Below the pieces are notes generated by a model. That model did not search any database. It was not told the DNA's origin and worked only from the letters and a program-made list of their open reading frames with translations. 10,723 nucleotides of DNA from positions 1 through 10,723 of the forward strand of contig JBJEIS010000135.1 in assembly GCA_051877275.1 (NCBI GenBank), written 5' to 3'. Of this stretch, positions 1 through 5,737 are shown in pieces; positions within the stretch are counted from its first letter, which is position 1; every line of letters starts with the position of its first letter. The translations under genes were made by a program, and so were the position numbers. This DNA is from RUG11462 sp051877275 (GTDB lineage: Bacteria; Bacillota; Clostridia; Oscillospirales; Acutalibacteraceae).

Positions 1-16
1 TATAAAGCGCTCTTTT

Positions 17-811
17 TTATTCTTCATCTTTTTGTTTACAGTTGCAATGACCTTTGTCACAGGATTTTGGGAAAAACTCTTCAACCGGGAACTTGATTTT
101 TGAGAACATATCGCAAGGTGAATCATTCATATCGCGACATTCCTTCTGCGGCATACAGAATGCATAAGAAGGTACTAACAATTGAACATTTCTGACAAGC
201 TGAACTATGCTGAAAAGTCCGAGCGTTACAAAAAGTCCTCTGTTGCCGCTTGTGGTAATCTCGCCGTTTACAGCCGAAAGAACCGAGTCAGGGATATCGG
301 ACAAGGATTCTTTGCATCTGCAAATATCACAGATTTTTGAATCAAGAACAACAGGGTCTACACACTGAACGCTGCACTTCGGCAGATTGCTTCCGCGGAC
401 GGTAATATCCTCTTCGCAAGTACGCATAGTTGAAGTAAATACCTTAACAGTTCCCTCGCTGCCGCAGAGAATTACTTTCTTTGAGTAAACCGCAATACCA
501 CAATATTCCTGCGGGCAAACTGAAGGATTAACCGTAATTTCAGCAGTCAGAGTAAAGAAAAATGTTAAATCGCAGGAATAATATCCTCTTTTAAATGCAA
601 CAGGCTCAACATCGATTTTCACATCTGCTACCTCACAGCATTTCACCTTACAGGAAATTGCATTTTGAATGGCATTTTGAGCTGCGTCATTAAAATAAAC
701 TCTTACATTTTCAACACAGTCTCTGTCCATGCAAGAGTCGTAAACTCTGCCTGTATCTATGCAGACAGCCTCTTCAAAGGTCTCAGGCGTCAATTCAGGG
801 TTATTTGACAT
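17..811 (-). CDS. Cysteine-rich conserved protein of unknown function
   Basis: A 264-residue protein with about 22 cysteines (roughly 8%), found as pairs and clusters such as DSCMDRDC near residues 26-33, KVKCC near 55-59, CDICRC near 160-165 and GHCNC close to the C-terminus. It has no signal peptide and no clear membrane helix, so a cytoplasmic or spore-associated location is more likely than secretion. The start is supported by AAGGAG (plus coordinates 818-823), 6 nt before the ATG. The N-terminal pattern DSCxDxDC...NVRVYF and a middle GSEGTVKVF stretch resemble, from memory, an uncharacterised family common in Clostridia; I know no assigned function. Its cysteine content and its position beside bofA and near spoVAE make a spore-coat or other sporulation role possible, but this is inference. 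It could equally be a metal-binding or redox-active protein. No terminator is visible before the window edge. Confidence 0.75.
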   Translation of the reverse strand: MSNNPELTPETFEEAVCIDTGRVYDSCMDRDCVENVRVYFNDAAQNAIQNAISCKVKCCEVADVKIDVEPVAFKRGYYSCDLTFFFTLTAEITVNPSVCPQEYCGIAVYSKKVILCGSEGTVKVFTSTMRTCEEDITVRGSNLPKCSVQCVDPVVLDSKICDICRCKESLSDIPDSVLSAVNGEITTSGNRGLFVTLGLFSIVQLVRNVQLLVPSYAFCMPQKECRDMNDSPCDMFSKIKFPVEEFFPKSCDKGHCNCKQKDEE

Positions 812-826
812 ATAAATCTCCTTATC

Positions 827-876
827 TTTCGTGCAATAATATGTAATTAATCCGCCGCACGAAAAAGCAGATTAAT
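827..876. repeat. Two interleaved inverted repeats upstream of the cysteine-rich gene
   Basis: TTTCGTGC at 827-834 is repeated inverted as GCACGAAA at 857-864. ATTAATC at 846-852 is repeated inverted as GATTAAT at 870-876. The two pairs interlock, so only one hairpin can form at a time. They surround the putative promoter of the minus-strand gene that starts at 811. This could be an operator or simply chance in AT-rich DNA. Confidence 0.4.
836..843 (-). promoter_or_regulatory. Possible sporulation-type -10 element (CATATTAT)
   Basis: On the minus strand CATATTAT fits the CATAnnnT pattern of mother-cell sigma-E/sigma-K -10 boxes and lies about 25 nt before the start codon of the cysteine-rich gene. 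I see no convincing -35 element at the right distance. The same nine bases, CATATTATT, occur upstream of the bofA-like gene, which is the main reason for listing it. Confidence 0.3.
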
Positions 877-1003
877 GAAGGCGACTTTAAGCAAAGTTAA
901 AAAACCTTATTAAAATTCAAAATATCGGCTCGGCTAGGCTTTGCTTTACTACATTTTATGTTTAAATGCAAAGAATGTGAATGTATTATTTTAAAATTTT
1001 ATA

Positions 1004-1011
1004 CATATTAT
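1004..1011 (+). promoter_or_regulatory. Possible sporulation-type -10 element upstream of bofA
   Basis: CATATTAT lies 27 nt before the bofA start and fits the CATAnnnT pattern of sigma-E -10 boxes; bofA is known to be sigma-E dependent in Bacillus subtilis. A weak -35-like GTATT sits at 983-987, 16 nt upstream. The AT-rich context makes this tentative. Confidence 0.35.
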
Positions 1012-1038
1012 TTACTAAAAAACATAAGGATTGATTTA

Positions 1039-1305
1039 ATGACTTATTTTGACTACATAATAATCGGATGTACAACACTCGCAGTAATAATTGTTTTATT
1101 TTTTGCACTTCGGACAAGAAAGTTTTTTAAAACCCTGCTTACATCTGCTGTAATAGGTATCATTACCCTGCTGATACTGCATTTTACCTCCTCCTTAACA
1201 GGGTTTTCAATGGAGCTGACGCCGTTTACCATAGGTACTTCAAGCATTTTCGGACTTCCAGGTGTTGTTGCAATAGTTATATGCAAAATGATTTTCGGAG
1301 TATAA
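1039..1305 (+). CDS. bofA: BofA-family pro-sigma-K processing inhibitor
   Basis: An 88-residue membrane protein with two hydrophobic segments (about residues 5-24 and 34-50) and the family hallmark C-terminus: TPFTIGTSSIFGLPGVVAIV at 61-80, comparable to the SGILGIPGIAALV end of B. subtilis BofA (about 87 aa). In B. subtilis BofA sits in the outer forespore membrane with SpoIVFA and holds the protease SpoIVFB inactive, delaying pro-sigma-K cleavage. An upstream in-frame ATG at 958 would add 26 residues, but the ATG at 1039 has AAGGA at 1026-1030, 8 nt away, and gives the usual family length; the extension would be translated promoter region. In many Firmicutes bofA lies next to recR; here it does not. 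No strong terminator follows; the DUF6514-type gene downstream has its own promoter. Confidence 0.88.
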   Translation: MTYFDYIIIGCTTLAVIIVLFFALRTRKFFKTLLTSAVIGIITLLILHFTSSLTGFSMELTPFTIGTSSIFGLPGVVAIVICKMIFGV

Positions 1306-1339
1306 ATTCTATTTATAAATATTATTTTAAAAATAAATG

Positions 1340-1368
1340 TTGACAATCTCCACTTTTAGTTATATAAT
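1340..1368 (+). promoter_or_regulatory. Consensus sigma-A promoter for the DUF6514-type gene
   Basis: TTGACA at 1340-1345 and TATAAT at 1363-1368 are separated by exactly 17 nt, a perfect match to the vegetative consensus. Transcription should start near 1375, giving a leader of about 43 nt before the ATG at 1418. Confidence 0.85.
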
Positions 1369-1417
1369 ATGCAAATGTGAATATTTTTCACAAAGAAAAA
1401 ATAAAGGATGTAATATA

Positions 1418-1627
1418 ATGTATAGAATTAATGAAAGCGTTGTTATCGACGAAAATAAAAGTGAATTTAAAACCTATGGCATAACACACCAAGAAAAAGC
1501 AATAAGAGATATTTCTATAAACAAAATTAAAATTGAAAAGCTGATTATGCTCTGCAATAGTTTAGAATTATCTCCTTTGCATCTTATGGATATTGTAGAT
1601 GATTTTTTAGTTGATTTTAAAATATAA
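1418..1627 (+). CDS. Small DUF6514-type protein
   Basis: A soluble 69-residue protein with no membrane segment or signal peptide. Its second half, DISINKIKIEKLIMLCNSLE followed by LSPLHLMDIVDDFLVDF, matches my memory of DUF6514, a small Clostridia family of unknown function with the pattern YGI...DIS...KV..L...CN...LSP.HL.D...DFL. I chose the ATG at 1418 because AAAGGA at 1403-1408 precedes it by 9 nt. The in-frame ATG at 1337 lies upstream of the -10 box, so it cannot be on this transcript. The exact consensus promoter suggests strong vegetative expression. No partner gene is obvious: bofA lies upstream with no visible read-through signal, and a tRNA on the opposite strand lies downstream. 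Function unknown; the family name is from recall. Confidence 0.75.
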   Translation: MYRINESVVIDENKSEFKTYGITHQEKAIRDISINKIKIEKLIMLCNSLELSPLHLMDIVDDFLVDFKI

Positions 1628-1731
1628 TAATTGAAAACGACAACGAATGTGTTTACAAATGAGCAGGCAAGCTCAAGCGTGACTTTTTGCGGAAAAGGAA
1701 GAGTAGCAGAATGAGCGAGCTCTGTTTTTAT

Positions 1732-1768
1732 AAAAAAATCAGAGCAAGCGATATGCAGCTTACTCTGA
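1732..1768 (-). terminator. Intrinsic terminator of tRNA-Ala
   Basis: On the minus strand an 11-bp stem (TCAGAGTAAGC pairing with GCTTGCTCTGA, one G-U pair; arms 1758-1768 and 1739-1749) with an 8-nt loop is followed by seven T residues (1738-1732). It begins only 2 nt after the tRNA CCA end. A second, overlapping inverted repeat (GCTCTG 1719-1724 with CAGAGC 1740-1745) could compete with it. Confidence 0.85.
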
Positions 1769-1770
1769 CG

Positions 1771-1846
<76 letters not shown>

Positions 1847-1858
1847 GAATGTGTTTTA

Positions 1859-1887
1859 ATAATATCATATTAAAAGTAATTTTTCAA
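1859..1887 (-). promoter_or_regulatory. Sigma-A promoter of tRNA-Ala
   Basis: On the minus strand TTGAAA (1887-1882), a 17-nt spacer and TATTAT (1864-1859) are followed by a short run to the tRNA 5' end at 1846, so the primary transcript should carry a leader of only a few bases. Confidence 0.8.
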
Positions 1888-1948
1888 GGGTATCTTTTTG
1901 AATATAAAATTTGGCGCCCAATGACATAAATATATTCATAATAACTGC

Positions 1949-2305
1949 TTACTGTGATTTTGACTTTGCGAATAATGAAACTACATATGAAATTACAATT
2001 GCGGCTGTAATTCCTCCGGCTGTCGCAGTAAGTCCGCCTGTGAAAATACCTAAAAATCCGTATTCGTGAATTGCTTTTCTGACACCTGTTGCTATTGTGT
2101 AACCAAAGCCTGTTAGAGGCACCGTTGCACCTGCTCCGGCGAAATCTACAAGATAACGATAAATTCCTAGTGCTTCCAAGATAACTCCTGTAACAACAAA
2201 ACAAACAAGTATTCTTGCAGGCGTTAGTTTCGTGTAATCAATGAGCAATTGGCCGATAACACACAATGCGCCGCCGATTAAAAAAGTCCATAAATATACC
2301 ATCAT
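1949..2305 (-). CDS. spoVAE: Stage V sporulation protein AE (SpoVAE family)
   Basis: A 118-residue integral membrane protein with about three to four hydrophobic helices. The family core is clear: LWTFLIGGALCVIGQLLID at 5-23, KLTPAR at 26-31 and DFAGAGATVPLTGFG at 54-68, the last almost as in B. subtilis SpoVAEb. SpoVA proteins lie in the spore inner membrane; they take up dipicolinic acid during sporulation and release it on germination. Two adjacent ATGs (2305 and 2302) are possible; AAGGTG at 2314-2309 suits the second slightly better. A longer frame reaching an ATG at 2359 has no ribosome binding site and does not fit the family N-terminus. spoVAE normally sits in a spoVAC-spoVAD-spoVAE operon, but no other spoVA gene lies here, so this is a solitary or extra copy. 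A CATAATA on the minus strand at 2365-2359 might be a forespore -10 box, but no good -35 goes with it. Confidence 0.9.
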   Translation of the reverse strand: MMVYLWTFLIGGALCVIGQLLIDYTKLTPARILVCFVVTGVILEALGIYRYLVDFAGAGATVPLTGFGYTIATGVRKAIHEYGFLGIFTGGLTATAGGITAAIVISYVVSLFAKSKSQ

Positions 2306-2353
2306 AATCACCTTACTTCTTTTTAAAATATTTTTTAACAAAATTTCTAAATT

Positions 2354-2387
2354 ATTCATATTATGAATTAAAGAAATGAAATTTCAT
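2354..2387. repeat. Two adjacent palindromes upstream of spoVAE
   Basis: ATTCATATTATGAAT at 2354-2368 is a palindrome with a single central base, and ATGAAATTTCAT at 2376-2387 is a perfect 12-bp palindrome. Both lie just upstream of the chosen spoVAE start, where its promoter should be. They could be operator half-sites, but short AT-rich palindromes are common. Confidence 0.35.
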
Positions 2388-2404
2388 ATCTTTTTTTAAT
2401 AAAC

Positions 2405-2441
2405 AGCCGTCTTGGTAATAATCAGGGCGGCTTTTGTTTTG
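2405..2441 (+). terminator. Terminator-like hairpin with no upstream client gene
   Basis: AGCCGTCTTG at 2405-2414 pairs with CAGGGCGGCT at 2423-2432 (10 bp including two G-U pairs, 8-nt loop), followed by a T-rich tail (2432-2440) interrupted by one G. The tail is on the plus side only. The nearest plus-strand gene upstream ends at 1627, and the purB promoter lies downstream, so the hairpin is not in the purB leader. Confidence 0.65.
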
Positions 2442-2486
2442 TCAAAATATAATATAATTTTATATAAATTAACAAATAACTTTGGA

Positions 2487-2515
2487 TTGACAAAATTCAT
2501 CATAAAATATATAAT
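2487..2515 (+). promoter_or_regulatory. Consensus sigma-A promoter of purB-guaA
   Basis: TTGACA at 2487-2492 and TATAAT at 2510-2515 with exactly 17 nt between them. The predicted start near 2522 leaves a leader of only about 30 nt, too short for a purine riboswitch, so control is likely at initiation or by a DNA-binding regulator. Confidence 0.88.
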
Positions 2516-2550
2516 TAAATGTAGCATTATATAAGGAGAAGTGAAACTAT

Positions 2551-3978
2551 ATGAAAAACAGTTATGAGAGTCCTCTTTGTTCACGTTACGCATCAAAAGA
2601 GATGCAGTATATCTTTTCACCGGATATGAAATTTACAACCTGGAGAAAGCTTTGGATTGCCCTCGCTGAAAGCGAAAAAGAACTCGGTCTTAATATTACC
2701 GATGAGCAGATTGCAGAGCTTAAAGCACACGTTGATGATATTGATTATGAAAAAGCTGCGGCTTATGAAAAAGAGTGCCGTCACGATGTAATGTCTCATG
2801 TAAAGGCTTACGGTGATCAGTGTCCAAATGCCAAAGGTATTATTCACCTCGGCGCAACCTCTTGCTTTGTAGGTGATAACACTGACATTATTATTATGAA
2901 AAAAGGTCTTGAGCTTATCCGTTCAAAGGTTTTAACAGCAATTAAACTTTTATCGGATTTTGCAATGAAATATAAGGATTTGCCTACTTTAGCATTTACC
3001 CATTTTCAGCCTGCACAGCCTACCACAGTCGGCAAACGCGCTACGCTTTGGATTCAGGATTTAACATTTGACCTTGAAGAGATTGACTTTGTTATGAACG
3101 GGCTTAAGCTTCTCGGCTCAAAGGGTACAACCGGCACACAGGCTTCATTCCGCGAGCTTTTTGACGGTGATATTGAAAAGATTAACGCAGTTGATAAAAA
3201 AATTGCTGAAAAAATGGGATTTGAATCCACATATGCGGTTTCGGGTCAAACCTATTCAAGAAAAATTGATACAAAGGTGCTTAACTGTCTTTCATCTATT
3301 GCACAGTCGGCTCATAAATTTTCAAATGATATAAGACTTCTCCAGCATTTAAAAGAAGTTGAAGAGCCGTTTGAACCGGGTCAAATCGGTTCTTCGGCAA
3401 TGGCTTACAAACGCAATCCTATGAGAAGCGAACGAATCGCATCACTTTCACGTTATGTTATTTGCGATGCGCTTAATCCGGCAATTACTGCTGCTACCCA
3501 ATGGTTTGAGAGAACTCTTGATGACTCAGCTAACAAGAGAATTTCTGTTGCAGAAGGCTTTTTAGCTGTTGACGCCATTTTGAATCTTGTTATAAATGTT
3601 TCCGACGGTCTTGTTGTTTACGAAAAAGTAATTAATCAAAGATTATCGGCTGAGCTTCCGTTTATGGCAACCGAAAACATTCTTATGGATGCAGTAAAGC
3701 TCGGCGGTGACAGACAAGAGCTTCACGAAGCAATTCGTGTTCACTCTATGGCAGCTGCAAAAACTGTTAAAGAAGACGGCAAACCGAATGATTTGCTTGA
3801 AAGAATTGCAAATGATGAGCGTTTCGGTATGACAATCGAACAGTTGCAATCTGTTATGAATCCGAAAAACTTTATCGGTATGGCGGACAAGCAGGTTGAA
3901 AACTTTATTGAAACAGTTGTTAATCCTATTCTCCAAAACAACAAAATTAACGATGAAAAACCACAGATTAATGTTTAA
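2551..3978 (+). CDS. purB: Adenylosuccinate lyase
   Basis: A 475-residue cytoplasmic enzyme of the fumarase/aspartase superfamily. It acts twice in purine synthesis: SAICAR to AICAR plus fumarate, and adenylosuccinate to AMP plus fumarate. The length and motifs match the longer PurB type also found in animals rather than the roughly 430-aa B. subtilis type. Visible elements are RHDVMSH at 77-83, THFQPAQPTTVGKR at 150-163 with the general-acid histidine H151, and the flexible signature loop GSSAMAYKRNP at 280-290 that carries the catalytic serine. Animal enzymes have proline where Ala285 sits; alanine here seems normal for Clostridia. The ATG is preceded by AAGGAG at 2533-2538, a slightly long 12 nt away. 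It is the first gene of a two-gene operon with guaA, and no key residue is missing. Confidence 0.97.
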   Translation: MKNSYESPLCSRYASKEMQYIFSPDMKFTTWRKLWIALAESEKELGLNITDEQIAELKAHVDDIDYEKAAAYEKECRHDVMSHVKAYGDQCPNAKGIIHLGATSCFVGDNTDIIIMKKGLELIRSKVLTAIKLLSDFAMKYKDLPTLAFTHFQPAQPTTVGKRATLWIQDLTFDLEEIDFVMNGLKLLGSKGTTGTQASFRELFDGDIEKINAVDKKIAEKMGFESTYAVSGQTYSRKIDTKVLNCLSSIAQSAHKFSNDIRLLQHLKEVEEPFEPGQIGSSAMAYKRNPMRSERIASLSRYVICDALNPAITAATQWFERTLDDSANKRISVAEGFLAVDAILNLVINVSDGLVVYEKVINQRLSAELPFMATENILMDAVKLGGDRQELHEAIRVHSMAAAKTVKEDGKPNDLLERIANDERFGMTIEQLQSVMNPKNFIGMADKQVENFIETVVNPILQNNKINDEKPQINV

Positions 3979-3990
3979 GGTGAAAAACTA

Positions 3991-5532
3991 ATGAATGAAA
4001 AGGTAATAGTTCTTGATTTCGGCGGTCAGTATAATCAGCTTATTGCACGCAGAGTTCGCGATTTTAATGTATATTGTGAAATTTTGCCTTATACTACCCC
4101 GATTAATAAGATTAAAGAAATCAATCCTACCGGTATAATTTTTACCGGCGGACCGAATAGTGTTTATGATGAAACTTCTCCTCACATCGGAAAAGAAATT
4201 TTTGAGCTTGGCATTCCTATTTTAGGTATTTGTTACGGCTGCCAGCTTATGGCATATACTTTAGGCGGAGTTGTTGCACAGGCTGATGAAGCTACGGCTC
4301 GTGAATACGGCAAAACAGAAACATTTTATGATGACAGCTGTGTTTTATTTAAGGATTTACCAAAGGCCGGCATTTCATGGATGAGCCACGGCGACTATAT
4401 TGCTGAAGTGCCAGAAGGCTTTACGGTTACCGCTCATACCGCTGTTTGTCCTACAGGTGCAATGGCAAACCCGGATAAAAAGTTTTACGGCGTGCAATTC
4501 CATCCGGAAGTTAATCATACCGAAAACGGTAAAGAAATGCTGAAAAAATTCCTTTATGATGTTTGCGGTTGCAAAGGCGACTGGAAGATGGAAGACTATA
4601 TTGAAAATACCGTTAAGGAAATTCGCGAGCAGGTAGGTTCTGACGGTGTTGTTTTAGGACTTTCCGGCGGTGTTGACAGTTCAGTTGCCGCAGCGCTTAT
4701 TTCAAAAGCTGTCGGAAAACAGTTAACCTGCGTTTTCGTTGACCAGGGACTTATGCGAAAAGACGAAGGCGACTTTGTTGAGCAGACTTTTACAAAGCTT
4801 TTTGATATGAACTTTGTTAGAGTTAATTGCAAAGATAAATTTTACGAGAAATTAAAAGGATATACCGATCCTGAAGATAAAAGACATATTATCGGAACTG
4901 AGTTTTACAAAGTATTCAGCGAAGAAATAAAGCAAAATTACGGTAACGGCTATTTTGCACAGGGAACTATTTATCCCGATCGAATTGAAAGCGGAAAAGG
5001 CGACGCGGCTAAGATTAAAACTCATCATAATCAAGTTAAAATCACTGATGAAGTTAAATTCAAAGGCGTTATTGAGCCGCTTAAAGATTTATTTAAAGAT
5101 GAAGTCAGAAAAGTCGGCGAAATGCTTGGTCTGCCTCATGAATTAGTATGGCGTCAGCCATTCCCGGGTCCGGGTCTTGGTGTGCGTATTATCGGCGAAG
5201 TAACAGAAGAACGAGTAAAGCTTTTACAAGAAGCTGACGCGATTTTGCGTGACGAAATGGATAAATGCGGATATGCTGAAGAACTTTCGCAATTCTTTGC
5301 TGTTCTTCCCGGCGTAAAAACCGTCGGCGTAATGGGTGATGCAAGAACCTATGCCGAACTTGTTGCAATTCGTGCGGTAACTACTGATGACTTTATGACT
5401 GCCGATTGGGCAAAGATTCCTTATGATATACTCGGAAGAGTATCAAACAGAATTATTAACGAGGTTCAAAACATAAATCGCGTTGTTTATGATATAACCT
5501 CAAAACCCCCAGGAACAGTCGAGTGGGAATAA
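3991..5532 (+). CDS. guaA: GMP synthase (glutamine-hydrolysing)
   Basis: A 513-residue cytoplasmic enzyme that converts XMP, ATP and glutamine to GMP. The N-terminal class I glutamine amidotransferase domain (about 1-195) has the nucleophile Cys81 in GICYGCQ and the triad partners His171 and Glu173 in GVQFHPEV. The ATP-pyrophosphatase domain follows, with P-loop SGGVDSS at 225-231. The C-terminal dimerisation/XMP-binding domain contains RQPFPGPGLGVR and ends with SKPPGTVEWE, the standard GuaA C-terminus. Length is normal and all catalytic motifs are intact. AAGGTG overlaps the purB stop codon, and the start lies 12 nt after it, indicating one transcript and probably coupled translation. A strong intrinsic terminator follows within 10 nt. 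Confidence 0.98.
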   Translation: MNEKVIVLDFGGQYNQLIARRVRDFNVYCEILPYTTPINKIKEINPTGIIFTGGPNSVYDETSPHIGKEIFELGIPILGICYGCQLMAYTLGGVVAQADEATAREYGKTETFYDDSCVLFKDLPKAGISWMSHGDYIAEVPEGFTVTAHTAVCPTGAMANPDKKFYGVQFHPEVNHTENGKEMLKKFLYDVCGCKGDWKMEDYIENTVKEIREQVGSDGVVLGLSGGVDSSVAAALISKAVGKQLTCVFVDQGLMRKDEGDFVEQTFTKLFDMNFVRVNCKDKFYEKLKGYTDPEDKRHIIGTEFYKVFSEEIKQNYGNGYFAQGTIYPDRIESGKGDAAKIKTHHNQVKITDEVKFKGVIEPLKDLFKDEVRKVGEMLGLPHELVWRQPFPGPGLGVRIIGEVTEERVKLLQEADAILRDEMDKCGYAEELSQFFAVLPGVKTVGVMGDARTYAELVAIRAVTTDDFMTADWAKIPYDILGRVSNRIINEVQNINRVVYDITSKPPGTVEWE

Positions 5533-5540
5533 GACACAAA

Positions 5541-5584
5541 AACCCAAAAGCTTTTATTTAAAAGGCTTTTGGGTTAATTTTTTT
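5541..5584 (+). terminator. Intrinsic terminator of purB-guaA
   Basis: AACCCAAAAGC at 5541-5551 pairs perfectly with GCTTTTGGGTT at 5565-5575, with further A-T pairing inside and one bulged G. A run of seven T residues follows at 5578-5584. It lies 8 nt after the guaA stop. Confidence 0.92.
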
Positions 5585-5632
5585 AAATTGCATTATTTTT
5601 GCTCTTTTTTCGACAAAATTTGATGAAAGACA

Positions 5633-5661
5633 TTGAATTTTAAATCAAAATCACTTATAAT
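5633..5661 (+). promoter_or_regulatory. Sigma-A promoter of the transporter-gtrA operon
   Basis: TTGAAT at 5633-5638, a 17-nt spacer and TATAAT at 5656-5661. The leader to the ATG at 5738 is about 70 nt and AT-rich; it contains a weak hairpin (CAGTTT with AAACTG) and no recognisable riboswitch. A later TTGACA at 5692 has no -10 box at the right distance. Confidence 0.75.
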
Positions 5662-5737
5662 ATTTTTATAGATAAAATACCTAATTTTAATTTGACAGTT
5701 TATAATTTTATATCAAAACTGAATCGAGGAATAATAC

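Noticed and set aside
958..1038. N-terminal extension of the bofA frame starting at 958
   Set aside because: No ribosome binding site; it would add 26 residues beyond the family length and overlap the candidate -10 box, whereas the ATG at 1039 has a good AAGGA.
1053..1346. Minus-strand open frame of 97 codons over bofA
   Set aside because: It lies antisense to a clear family member and has no recognisable domain or start signal.
1884..2204. Minus-strand frame of 106 codons overlapping spoVAE
   Set aside because: Shadow of spoVAE in another frame; arginine/serine-rich low-quality sequence with no motif.
2359..2365. Forespore sigma-F/G promoter for spoVAE
   Set aside because: A CATAATA-like -10 exists on the minus strand, but no G-ATA-type -35 is found at 17-18 nt; too weak to list as a promoter.
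2442..2550. Purine riboswitch upstream of purB
   Set aside because: The consensus promoter at 2487-2515 leaves only about 30 nt of leader; no aptamer stems are visible.
2396..2847. Minus-strand frames over the purB promoter and 5' end
   Set aside because: They cross a consensus promoter and are antisense to purB; no family features.
3411..3420. Ala instead of Pro in the PurB signature loop (SSAMAYKRNP) as a defect
   Set aside because: All catalytic residues remain, and from memory this alanine is usual in clostridial PurB of this type.
5692..5706. TTGACA followed by TATAAT as a second promoter for the DMT gene
   Set aside because: The two boxes are only 3 nt apart and no -10 lies at 16-18 nt from the TTGACA.
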